Shown here: one piece after another, positions 12,901 through 20,960 of the stretch
Layout of the letters: each line of letters opens with the position of its first letter
Position numbering within the stretch: position 1 is the first letter of the stretch
DNA from: Nilaparvata lugens
Taxonomy: Eukaryota > Arthropoda > Insecta > Hemiptera > Delphacidae
Direction: 5' to 3'
NCBI RefSeq assembly: GCF_014356525.2
Contig: NC_052514.1
Coordinates: 8,098,837 to 8,162,836, forward strand
DNA length: 64,000 nt
Program-made: the position numbers and the translations under genes
The notes under the pieces: generated by a model
Seen by the model: only the letters and a program-made list of their open reading frames with translations
Told to the model about the DNA's origin: nothing
Database searches by the model: none

Positions 12901-15900
12901 TACATATTATTGGGTGATGGGGCACCGTGGCTGAGTTACAATTAACAAAAATTAAGGTTGAGCTGAGATTTAAAAAGAAGCGTTAGTGTAGGATAGGTTA
13001 GTGTAGGTTAGGTTACCATCAGGCTGTTTGAGGCCGGGTGTCATAGATCGTAGAAAGTCGTCAGGCGTCATGAAAACTTCGTGGGTTTCCGTTCCTGACG
13101 CGTGGATGTGCGTCACTTGTAGAGTGGCGAAGTAGCGGAACACCTTGTCTGGAGTCGAGAAGTGTCGTATGCGGTTCTCGTATTCGATAATCTGACACGT
13201 GTGCGAGGTAGGTTACAACACGTGTCCCAACACGTGCGAGGTAGGTTGCAACACGTGGTTTAGCATTCCAACAGGTATGAGGTAGGTTCCGCCAACACGT
13301 GTGACACAGTTTTGCACGTGCGAGACGAGTTCCAACACGTGCGACAGAGAAGGAGAGTTCCCAGACGGTACAGGAGATCGACGAGTTCCAACAGAGATAC
13401 AGAGAGAGACAGCCAAGGGGAGAGAGAAAGATATAAAGAGTAGCAGGCAATTTTACATGCGAGCAAATTCATATATTCATATTGTTTATATCATTATATT
13501 TTTAATTTTATACACTGGTGGAGCAAATTCGTATAAATAAAGACCAAGCTTCTATTAATAGATCCTATCTTCTATTAATCTTGGTTTAATATGGAACGTT
13601 AAATCGAAGAGAAAGCATTATCTATCAATATTTTTAACGCTTGCCAATAATGTTGTTATTCAGGTTTTATTCGATTTATCAAGTAAAATCATGTTACAAA
13701 CTATTTTTTAGCATAAAAAATATGGTCTAGATAGGGAATATGGACGTTTATGGAGCAGAGGAATTCTTTCAACTTTATATATTGAGTTACTGTTCATAAG
13801 CCTAGTTGAAAAATCTTGGGTTAACTTTAGTTTAAAATCTTTAGTGAAGTCCACGTTATTATGGCAGTATTCAATCAACATTGGTGTTGCTATCCTTTTC
13901 TTTCATTCGATAAAGCAGATAGAAATGTAATTAATAAATAAAATATTTTATATCAATCATCAAAATTTATTATTTCCTTATTGGTTATCCATCTTGTTTT
14001 CACTATTATCATTACTATCGTATTTCATAAAACTTTAAAGTGAAAAAACACTCACATTCTTTGATGTGGCTGGTATTGCACATTTTCAAGCCAAACAGAA
14101 GCTGGCGTATTTAGGGTTATGAGGGTGAGATTTGGTCAGATTGGGGGTGGAGGGGAGTTTTGGCGGTTAATGGAGGAGGATTTAAATGGGTTTGTCAAAC
14201 AGGGTTTGATTGAGTACTTTATTTATGTAGATTACAATATATACTGGCTTATACACTTATATACAATAGCTTACAATACAGCAAAATTATAGATGAATTT
14301 ACATAATATAGACTAAGAAAATAATTATTGAACTGTATATGATATGAAAAAGCAATTTGTAATATAATAACTATAGATAATAATTATATTGTTATGCATC
14401 TACATAAATTGGCGGAGCTTTGGACATATCAATGTCCATTCTTCGGAAAGAATATTAAAAATATCCTTCCCCACTAACTCTCTACCAAGGGTGTGGGAGG
14501 AAAAGTTGATTTGGTTATTTAGAATATTGTTTGGTTGTTGTTTGGTGTTCTTGTATATTTCAAACTGTTCTAGTATATTTAATTTTCTGTTTTTGTGGGA
14601 ATAGTGGAGTATTTCGAAATTGTTGTTTATGTCAGGGTGTGTGTGGTCAGTGGAGATAATGTATTCTGCAAAGGTGGAATCGGAGGATTCAAAGAACACA
14701 CTAGAGCCATTTACCCATCCTTCCTCCATTCCACCTTTGCAGAACACATTATCTCCACTGACCACACACACCCTGACATAGACAACAACCTCGAAATACT
14801 CCACTATTCCCACAAAAACAGAAAATTAAATATACTAGAACAGTTTGAAATATACAAGTACACCAAACCCAAACAATATTCTAAATGACCAAATCAACTT
14901 TCCCTCCCACACTCTGTTTGACAAACTCATTTAAATCCTCCTCCATTAACCGCCAAAACTCCCCTCCACCCCCACTCTGACCAAATCTCACCGTCATAAC
15001 CTTACATACTTCAGTTTCTGTTTGGCTTGAAAATGTGCAATACCAGCCACATCAAAGAATGTGAGTGTTTTTTCACTTTAAAGTTTTATGAAATACGATG
15101 GTAATTTATTATTTATTGATTGAAAGATAAAATATAGATTATTATTTTGAACACGAATGAAAAGTTGATATTACATCGGATATATTTGTATCAGCTACCG
15201 TCTATAGAAGGCAGTGGCAAGGCAGAGAATCTGCAACGCTGTTCTCTTATCTTCCTCCACTGCCCCATTATTACGTGGACTTCACTATAGTATATAACTC
15301 ACTGTTTAAAATGATTGGAACACCCCATCTGTCAGTTATGCGGAAGAGGGGGCTCTTGTTGCTTCAACTTCTCCCAAAACACATGCAATGTTTTGAAGTG
15401 TGAAAATAAAGGCATCTATCCATCTATCTTTCTGTTTACTTGAAAATTTCTGGAGAATTAATGGGGGGTTTCAAGTGTTGATGTAATGAAAATGCAATCT
15501 TGAGAAACGTATAAATGAGTAAATGGCAATAGTAGCCGAAACATGTAACAAAATAATTCAAAAGGGTACTCAGATTTATATTTTTATTTATATTGAAAAA
15601 GTAGCCCTAAAGATAAACGACAAATGAGTAAGTTTTCAAAATGATACAACTATGAATTTCAATGAAAGAGTAGAGTTTTTTATGTGGTATGACTATAAGA
15701 TGAAGATACGATGAAACAGCTTTTCTTTATGGAAGATCCAAATTTCAAACCCACTACTGTCAAAAATTCATAAGATCACTCGGAAAAAGTACAGAAAAGA
15801 GGACGACCATACAAATAACCATTGAACCAACGAAAAGTTACTTTTAAGACATGAATTCTCAAACAAATATAGAAGAATCAAACCAAAATTCCCGAAACAA

Positions 15901-18900
15901 AATCGAAAAAACTTTTTGTGAGAATGTAATCAGTGCAAAAGCATCATAAGAAGCATAAAACAGTGAGCGCTCACCAAACAAAAAACAAAAACAAACAAAA
16001 TGCAAACAAAATTCAAAAACAAAATGTTTACCGTCAGGCTGTTTAACATTGGGAGTTATGGCTCGCATAAGATCTCCAGGTGTCATATAAATGTCCCAGC
16101 CTTCAGATGTGGTCACTTTTACAGTGGCAAAGTAACGAAATATCTTGTCTGGTGTGGCATACATCCTCAGACGGTTTTCATATTCTATTATCTATAAAAA
16201 TATTATAGAAAAATAGAATAAAAACAAAATCTAAAAACAAAAATAAAAAGGGGGCTGAAGTGTTGATAAGAGCAGTGGAGTGCTAGTTTTTAGAGGAACG
16301 CTATTTATTCATTCATTTGTTGATATATTACAAATCATTTATAAATATGATCAGGAAAAGTAGATTGTGAGTGGAATTTCAATATGAGAATCAAAACTTA
16401 TTTTGTATTACAGTTTTGAAAGAAATACGTTGAACTTAGAATAGTGAATTCCGTATTCTATTGAAAGCGAAATAGATATTGAAACCCTCAGAAAATAGAT
16501 TGGAATTAACATTTCAATTTATCAATACCATTATTCTGGACAGTTACCTTATTTGAAAATTAGAATTAGAAACAGTTTTGGGCTGAAAGCTTGTTTCTTC
16601 TTCAACTATTGACATGACTTGTGATCAATGAATGAATAGAACTTTAATGAATAAAAATGAAAAGGAAGTTTAAGCAGGAAAAAATTGAGAAGAAACTAAA
16701 GAAATGGATGAAATCTGTGCAATGAGAATGAAATGGGTAGGCTACTATGAAAAGGTATCTTTTAGAAAACTAAAAAAAAAAAAAATACTAAATTTAAGCT
16801 TGAAATCCAATATTCTTTGTATAACATCTGCAGCTACCAAAACATTTACAGTCTAATGAGTTATGGGTATTTTTACCAGAACTACAGTAATATTTCAATA
16901 GAATTTACCAATTTTATAAATTTAATCTTGATAGAGCACAAATATCAAAATTTCCATGAGTTCACAAGTCAAATCACATGTTGGCATGTTATTTGAATTT
17001 CAAATTCTTACAAAGATAACAGTAAAAATAAATCAAGCATCATTATTAAACGAAAATCCAAATTAAATGCAGTAATTCACCCCGAAGACTTCTGCTACTG
17101 CAAATATTGACAACAGGGTAAACAGCTAAGCTGGACTGACAAATAATTTTTGAATAGTAGCGCTCATCGAATTTCCATCTAGCTGTTTACCCTGTTGTCA
17201 TTATTTGCAGTAGCAGAAGTCTTCGGGGTGAATTACAGCATTTAATTTGGATTTTCGTTTAATAATAATAATTAATTCATTAGCATTTGAATAATTGCAA
17301 TATCACAGTAGTTTCCATCTGTAAAAATATGCACCTAAAAACTCAAGACAAAAGACACCTAAAAATATACTTGGTTCCAATAAATTACAACACCAGAGTT
17401 AATGTAAGGACTCATCTACTTCGAAAATTTTCTGCCATGGAGTACATAGGAAGCCCTGCTTTCAAAAGAATTTCTGCTCTGCTAAACAGAAATAGAATAT
17501 CATTGGTTGTTATGGGAGCGTTTAGACGTTTGCAGTCTGCCATGTGTGAACACTTCCATAACAATCAATAGTGATCATCTTCTGCTATGCAGCGCAGACG
17601 TTCATTGGAAAACAGGACTATTGAAAAACATTATTGTCCGACTATCAATATTTCTCCAGGTTTCAAATGGAAAAATTGTTGATTTGATCATTTAATAGCA
17701 ATCTGTATTGAATACATTCCTTCTATGATTTCCTTTAGTAATCTATTGTAACCACTATTTCCTTTGAAAGTATTCTATTCAGATCATAAATACCGGTAAC
17801 TTTTCCTTGAAAACCACTGGCAAACAATGTTCTATTGGAAAAAAATAAAACCTGATTTGGTATCCTCAAGCTAAAAATTCACTATCTGGTTCAAATATTT
17901 GTTTTACTAAATATATCTGATTTAAGAGCAAACTCCTGATTTTCCAAGTTCTCTTGGAATATTGTAATAGAATACTGAATAGATAGTGAATCCAATTTTC
18001 AATCATTTGGATAATAATGATGATTATCATATCAGCTCTTATTATCTTTTTAATCAAGTGAACTTTATCATCATTTTTCACATTATCTTTTCAATCTTTT
18101 CAGCACTCTATCATCACTGATGAATCAGAATTTTTCAATCAACTGCTGAGGGCAGTGTTAAAGCATGAGAGCACTGTATTCCACAAGACTCTTCAAAATG
18201 TAGCCTATTAATAAGAAGTAGTTTAGTTTGAATGTTTGAGCTGATAAAAGTAGAATAAATAATGATAGTAAATTCAAATAAAGCAAATATTAATTTTCTA
18301 ATGCTCCGATTTCATTTAACTAATCAACTTTCACTCTCAATAACTGATCAATTCATACAAAGGGGGATTATTTCAATCTCTATCTATTATAACAGATTCA
18401 AAACGAAATTAGTTGATAAAATACTCTAAAAATTCAAGAATAATACACACCTTTCTATCACGAAATCCTACTTTCTCCTTGCTTCTTCTCTTTTTCTTCC
18501 CGATGTCATCTTCGTCTAGTAATTTATCATGTTCTATATTATGTTCTTGAATAGAAGAATCGGCCTTTACAGATACGAGTTGCTTCTTTCTGAAAACAAT
18601 AATATTGTATCCCTTTTCATTACCGTCACATTAAAAGCTGGATATTCAATGTTTCACGTTTCCCTCAAAATAATAATTATGTAGGTAGGGAGGAGTTATT
18701 TCAATCCGTAAGAGCAAACCTACAGTAAGATTGAACACTCAATTCAAAAAGCAATTAGCGAACAGAATATCCGTAAACAATTTCTCAAGGCTAAATAAGC
18801 AGGACAACTCTAGATCATTATGAAAGTAGGCTATGGCGATTCAAAAATCAAGAAACTGAATGTATTATATGAAGTTTTAACGGACAATTGTTTAAAACTA

Positions 18901-20168
18901 TAACAGCAGAACAAACATTTATCAGAAAAACGTTTATTCAACAATGCGGTAAGGATCTTTTAAAATGAAAAGATCTATTTTAAAATGAATACAGATTTAA
19001 TATGATCATTTGTCTGTAATGAGTGCAATATTTATTAGATTAGGCTACCACTTGATCGCCATCTATTGAATAAAATTATGATTTATTAACTCATTAAATT
19101 ATACAGAGTGAGTCATATGTATGGGAACCCTTCAATAAGTTGGAGACTGTTGTGGATATAATACTGTAACTTTCAGGATAAGTTATTGGTCGAATACTCT
19201 ACATTTAGACGTACAACTGGATTTGAACCCCTCATAAGGGGGTGACTTAGGGGTTGTAACTCGAATATTTTAAATGTAAACAAACACCCATTGTGTGGTA
19301 CATCATTTTTAAGGTCTTTATAAAACAAGAAAGATGGCATTAATGGAAATGCTCTATGATACTTGTATCCAAAATGGCGGCTGATTGAAGTTTCAGTTTT
19401 TAAAGAAATGAGGGGTTGTAACTTAAATATTTTAAACGTAAGCACCCATTGTGTGGTACATCATTTTTAAAACAAGAAAGATGATGACAACAATACAAAT
19501 TTACTATGATAATTGTATCCAAGATGGCGGCTGATTGAAGTTTTACGAATCATTCCTTTGAATGGGCTTGGACGCAACTGCATCCTTGGAATTATTCTTT
19601 GGGTTTTTCCAATTTCAGGGAAGGTAGGTAGGGGGGGGGCACTCTTTTGCGTGAGTAATGTGAAGAATCATGATCAGAAATTATTCAATTCACAGTTTTA
19701 GCAGGGTTCTTAACCACTGGAAATATTATACTCACACTTTCCATATTCCATAGATGATGACACCAGCCGCAATGTATGTGGATACACACTGATATGCCGG
19801 CTTGGGAGCATAATGTGGTAGACCGGTGGTGTTGATTTCTTTCTTGAAATATGCTGACTCTGCATTTTGACAGATTCGTCGCTTTGGCTGTGAAAAATGA
19901 AGATAGAATAAAAATAAGTTGAAGATTTTAACTATTAATAATATATCATAAGTGAGTAGGTAATTTTAACATTCTATACTTCAAAAATTCTATACTGTGA
20001 GCAACTAACCTTTAATTTACTCAAAACAGAGTAAGAGCGGCTGAGGTCGTTTTCCTTCAACTGAGGGTGCTGAAGAAATTTAAATAAAATAGCACCCTTT
20101 TGAGGTTGACGACTTATGGCGAGCCACATCTTGAGATTTTACTGAATGAATTATCTTGCTATCTCCCA
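857..20168 (-). CDS. MICU1: MICU1, mitochondrial calcium uptake protein 1 (5' half, with alternative exon 4)
   Basis: MICU1 is an EF-hand protein of the intermembrane space that gates the MCU calcium uniporter. Seven exons are visible on the minus strand: 20129-20010, 19887-19736, 18589-18451, 16191-16032 (4A) or 13191-13017 (4B), 10064-10027 and 971-857. Every junction is GT-AG and in phase, giving about 241 (with 4A) or 246 (with 4B) residues. In order they encode a basic, Ser-rich presequence, one hydrophobic segment ([12 protein letters not shown]), a polybasic stretch ([10 protein letters not shown]), the family hallmark [24 protein letters not shown], a KQP-LGLDQY block and [12 protein letters not shown]. 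These match the order of the vertebrate family. Known MICU1 proteins are about 480 aa, so the EF-hand half lies beyond position 1. Identification is by recognition, not a search, but the motif run is unmistakable. The gene is swollen by transposons in every long intron. Confidence 0.93.
1154..1302. repeat. MITE family A (CCGGTTGCACAA foldback)
   Basis: Palindromic element of about 145 bp. Both ends read CCGG(T)TTGCACAAAAGCC, then TTAAATTTTAATC and CCAATCAGAGAAG toward the centre. Other copies: 6380-6521, 24970-25040 (partial), 36660-36803 and 46794-46941. Confidence 0.8.
1432..1530. repeat. short foldback
   Basis: gggcccggtttccaaga at the left and ccagaaaccggatct at the right give a weak inverted pair resembling other CCGGTTTC-ended MITEs here. 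Confidence 0.4.
2676..3037. repeat. MITE family B (CCGAGCTCGGGATTTAGC)
   Basis: Terminal inverted repeats of about 90 bp: GGGCCAGTTTCCCAGCTCGG at the left, its complement at 3010-3037, and TTTAAACAGCTGGAGT and ACGGGGCGTAGTCGCAG internally. Related copies lie at 42512-42580 (one end) and 52668-53614 (split by an insertion). Confidence 0.8.
3040..3917. other. AT-rich intron DNA without recognised features
   Basis: MICU1 intron between exons 5 and 6. I see no exon, repeat family or strong secondary structure here. Confidence 0.5.
3918..4375. repeat. element I copy (ATCGGGG...TTGCTCGCTTAATATAATAGGATA)
   Basis: A 40-bp reversed terminus (CCTATACTATTAAACGAGCAA) is followed directly by a complete forward copy starting ATCGGGGCAGCGAG and ending AAATTGCTCGCTTAATATAA. 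The same sequence recurs at 35500-35893, 36508-37975 (with insertions), 6165-6690 and 61947-62755. The terminal GAGCGAAGCTC hairpin suggests a rolling-circle or other non-autonomous DNA element; class uncertain. Confidence 0.65.
4410..6110 (-). mobile_element. APE/RT non-LTR retrotransposon (RTE-like), internally deleted and broken
   Basis: On the minus strand the element starts near 6110. ATG at 6065 opens an APE endonuclease N-terminus ([13 protein letters not shown] ... IAAIQEMRW) that is cut off at about 5935 and continues directly into reverse transcriptase: [45 protein letters not shown] (motif A), [24 protein letters not shown] (catalytic YADD). The C-terminal block has [11 protein letters not shown] and [15 protein letters not shown]. 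Breaks: most of the endonuclease is deleted, one in-frame stop lies at about 5566, and there is a frameshift between 5070 and 4974. The 3' end is a short ATGATGATGATGAA tail, as in RTE-type elements. It sits in the MICU1 intron beside element I and is not active. Confidence 0.88.
6165..6690 (-). repeat. element I, long form carrying an internal MITE A
   Basis: Runs from CGATTGCACTAGGTCTCAT to the GAGCGAAGCTCGGTCCCC terminus. MITE A (6380-6521) lies at exactly the same internal site as in the copy at 36508-37110, so this composite moved as a unit. Confidence 0.7.
6380..6521. repeat. MITE family A copy nested in element I
   Basis: Palindrome with GTGCCGGTTGCAAAAAAACC and CAACCGGGCC ends. Confidence 0.75.
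6700..8220. other. AT-rich intron DNA, (GA)n at 7564-7583
   Basis: MICU1 intron. Apart from a short GAGA microsatellite I see no gene or recognisable repeat. Confidence 0.5.
8227..9701 (+). mobile_element. mariner-family DNA transposon, gutted, carrying a LINE fragment
   Basis: Terminal inverted repeats of about 80 bp (ACGAGGGTAGGCTGATAAGT / complement) are bounded by TA on both sides (8225-8226, 9702-9703), the target preference of Tc1/mariner. Near 8420-8585 the frame reads [20 protein letters not shown], the N-terminal helix-turn-helix region of a mariner transposase, then stops at TAG after ENDFIE. The catalytic DDD/DDE half is missing and its place is taken by reverse transcriptase sequence on the other strand. 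Confidence 0.8.
8590..9625 (-). mobile_element. Jockey/CR1-like LINE fragment inside the mariner element
   Basis: Minus-strand frames encode [25 protein letters not shown] (catalytic YADD) and, after a break near 9150, [11 protein letters not shown] and a CR1/Jockey-style C-terminus ([26 protein letters not shown]). The 5' part with the endonuclease is absent. At least one frame change separates the two pieces. Confidence 0.8.
10027..10064 (-). CDS. MICU1: MICU1 exon 5 (38-nt microexon)
   Basis: The exon lies between CTATTTCAG and GTAAGA and completes a Gly codon before [12 protein letters not shown]. The LGLDQY motif followed by a basic stretch is characteristic of MICU1. It is phase 1 to 0, far too short for an open-frame scan, and isolated by introns of 3-6 kb and 9 kb. 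Confidence 0.85.
10257..10360. repeat. repeat J fragment
   Basis: Contains AGCTGTTTACCCTGTTGT, GCAGTAGCAGAAGTCTTCG and TTGGATTTTCGTTTAATAA. Fuller copies are at 17036-17315 and 56270-56462, with an end fragment at 26125-26195. Confidence 0.7.
10360..10854. other. AT-rich DNA without recognised features
   Basis: MICU1 intron between exons 4B and 5. No exon or repeat recognised. Confidence 0.45.
10855..11043. repeat. MITE family C (GTTTACACCAAAGTTAT foldback)
   Basis: About 187-bp palindrome. Ends AGCYGYGTTTACACCAAAG / complement, arms with TTAATCCTTATAGATT. Four other copies: 11461-11647, 27041-27228, 34210-34385, 49729-49914. Flanks of some copies fit a TAA/TTA target duplication. Confidence 0.85.
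11461..11647. repeat. MITE family C, copy with mismatched arms
   Basis: The left arm has the ...AACTTAATCCTTATAG version while the right arm has the ...GGACGGAAAAATAAAC version typical of the 49729 copy, so the arms no longer pair there. Confidence 0.85.
11909..12545. repeat. MITE family F (TAGTGAGGTCCACGTTATAA)
   Basis: Ends CTATAGCGAGGTCCACGTTA and TAATGTGGACCTCACTATA. Inside are inverted arms around TTTCTCGCTTTGCTCTGTTG and a smaller palindrome near 12270-12310. Other copies: 13841-15290, 40880-41258, 52084-52617, 61228-61613. Confidence 0.8.
12546..13000. other. AT-rich intron DNA downstream of exon 4B
   Basis: No exon or repeat family recognised. Confidence 0.45.
13017..13191 (-). CDS. 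MICU1: MICU1 alternative exon 4B
   Basis: This exon is 175 nt, phase 0 to 1, with acceptor GTGTCAG and donor GTAACC. It encodes [38 protein letters not shown], then [20 protein letters not shown]. It has the same start and end phases as exon 4A, so only one of the two can be used per transcript. Judged by eye it is closer to the vertebrate sequence around VFMTP-DF-RS-TP than 4A is. GC content and synonymous positions differ clearly from 4A, which points to an old duplication. A cluster of CACGTG repeats begins 4 nt from its acceptor side. Confidence 0.88.
13196..13345. repeat. CACGTG-rich degenerate tandem repeat beside MICU1 exon 4B
   Basis: Seven CACGTG palindromes in 146 bp. On the + strand the unit approximates CACGTGCGAGGTAGGTTGCAA, about 25 bp and imperfect. 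It occupies the intron sequence immediately upstream (in transcript direction) of the exon 4B acceptor. Confidence 0.8.
13841..15290. mobile_element. MITE F copy enlarged by a 1-kb foldback
   Basis: Outer ends TTAGTGAAGTCCACGTTATT and ACGTGGACTTCACTATAG are family F termini. Between them two nested inverted pairs (14030-14200 with 14910-15080, and 14465-14690 with 14695-14885) form one long hairpin. The inner pair is duplicated Penelope-like endonuclease sequence. Confidence 0.8.
14400..14885. pseudogene. inverted duplicate of a Penelope-like GIY-YIG endonuclease C-terminus
   Basis: Both strands encode STFAE(H/Y)[11 protein letters not shown] and [19 protein letters not shown]. The + strand copy also has FKEHTRAI. 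This FKEH-FAEH-LHxxxKGRKLNxLEExEIY pattern is the tail of the endonuclease found in Penelope-like elements. The copies face each other with about 40 bp between them. Neither has a reverse transcriptase. Confidence 0.7.
15330..15620. repeat. LINE 3' tail and Penelope-like terminal fragment
   Basis: AATAAAGGCATCTATCCATC (about 15406-15425) resembles a LINE 3' end with ATCT repeats. 15525-15612 carries GTAGCCGAAACATGT, GGGTACTCAGATTTATATT and AAGTAGCCCTAAAG, which recur at 27538, 28000, 33705 and 59030. Confidence 0.5.
15621..16031. other. AT-rich intron DNA between exon 4A and the foldback
   Basis: No recognised feature. Confidence 0.4.
16032..16191 (-). CDS. MICU1: MICU1 alternative exon 4A
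   Basis: This exon is 160 nt, phase 0 to 1, with acceptor TTTTTATAG and donor GTAAAC. It encodes [38 protein letters not shown], then [15 protein letters not shown]. It is homologous along its whole length to exon 4B at 13191-13017 but five residues shorter in the loop before the MTP motif. It joins to exon 3 upstream and to the 38-nt exon 5 downstream without a frame change. Its acceptor lacks the CAG of the other exons and may be the weaker of the two. Confidence 0.88.
16200..17035. other. AT-rich intron DNA, poly-A run at 16773
   Basis: MICU1 intron 3. No exon or known repeat seen. Confidence 0.45.
17036..17315. repeat. repeat J, foldback copy
   Basis: Arms of about 90 bp (CCCCGAAGACTTCTGCTACT ... 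CAACAGGGTAAACAGCT and complement) lie around a 40-bp loop, followed by an ATT-rich tail and AGTAGTTTCCATCTGTAA. Confidence 0.75.
17316..18450. other. intron DNA without recognised features
   Basis: MICU1 intron 3. Short open frames here have no recognisable domain. Confidence 0.45.
18451..18589 (-). CDS. MICU1: MICU1 exon 3 (polybasic region)
   Basis: This exon is 139 nt, phase 2 to 0, between TTGTTTTCAG and GTGTGT. It encodes an acidic linker ([10 protein letters not shown]) followed by a polybasic block and GFRDRK, the motif that in MICU1 immediately precedes EYENRIR. Both versions of exon 4 can be joined to it in phase. Confidence 0.87.
19085..19545. repeat. interspersed repeat with internal duplication
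   Basis: TTTTAAACGTAAGCACCCATTGTGTGGTACATCATTTTTA and AAAATGGCGGCTGATTGAAG-type blocks occur twice (about 19270-19390 and 19430-19550). The low-level duplication suggests an old transposon piece. Family unknown. Confidence 0.45.
19736..19887 (-). CDS. MICU1: MICU1 exon 2 (membrane-segment exon)
   Basis: This exon is 152 nt, phase 0 to 2, flanked by TTTTTCACAG and GTGAGT. It encodes about 51 residues ending in the hydrophobic stretch [15 protein letters not shown]. In the family a single hydrophobic segment sits between the presequence and the polybasic region. It was missed as an open frame because it lacks a start codon. Confidence 0.85.
20010..20168 (-). CDS. MICU1: MICU1 exon 1 (start codon, presequence)
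   Basis: The ATG is at 20129-20127. The 40 codons start [18 protein letters not shown] and end VLSKLK before a GTTAGT donor. The sequence is rich in Arg, Lys and Ser and poor in acidic residues at the start, as expected of a mitochondrial targeting peptide. Positions 20168-20130 are 5'UTR behind a TTTTTCAG acceptor, so a further upstream non-coding exon is implied. The coding part ends in phase 0. Confidence 0.85.
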
Positions 20169-20795
20169 CTGAAAAACAAAAAGAAATGATTAATGACTAA
20201 GATCAAACGATTTAATGCAAAAGGCAATACTTTTTCAAGTCAGGTAGAAGTTGAATTAAAGACAACTATAATATTCAGCATATGGATACAATAAATACGA
20301 ATGAAAGTAATACAATTAGATCATTACTCACAGCACACACACAAGTGTTCAATGAACTCAAGCTTGTTAAATTCAATCAATAAGTTGATGATGAAACGTG
20401 ACACGAGTATTTTTCAAACAGCAAGTTCAACCTCGTGAACCGAGCAACAAATTAATGAACAATTTGACAACTGCCATATCAAATTTGGCCTAATAACGTT
20501 ATCAGAAAATTTGAAATAAGTCATTCGGAAACATCACAACATGAAACAAACTCATTCACTTGATTCTTCAATTCAAGCTTCTAGGACTCAAAATGCTGCA
20601 TTATCATTTAAAGAAGAGCTGTTCATGTGTTCAATCAATATTGGAAACAAATGTCAAAAATGTTGGTAATTTTTCAAAAATATCTGACTGAATAATTGAT
20701 TAATCTCCAGCACATTGGCAAAGTAAGTTCAGCACCTAGTTCAAAAAGGTGTTATAATCAAGAATGAAATGCAGTTTTAATAGTTTGTACTCACC

Positions 20796-20960
20796 TCCTT
20801 CATATCCAATTTGAAACTATTCAAAGTAAACAAAATTACCTTGAAACCTGACAGAACTACGTTCAAAAAACTATCAAAAGCGAGCGAGTAAAAAATACAA
20901 ACATAGCCTTCCTCGTTCCTTCCTTTCAATTCTTCTGCATTCAATGCTGATGCGATCTGT
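20796..20960 (-). other. possible non-coding 5' exon of MICU1
   Basis: A strong donor (GGAG followed by GTGAGT, last exon base 20795 on the minus strand) lies about 630 bp upstream of the acceptor at 20169-20170 that opens the ATG-containing exon. That is the layout of a 5'UTR exon plus a UTR intron. The upstream boundary is a guess. No promoter motif was identified. Confidence 0.3.

Noticed and set aside
13061..13450. Cys/Ser/Leu-rich open frames over exon 4B and its upstream intron
   Set aside because: Different frames from the MICU1 exon, driven by the CACGTG repeat.
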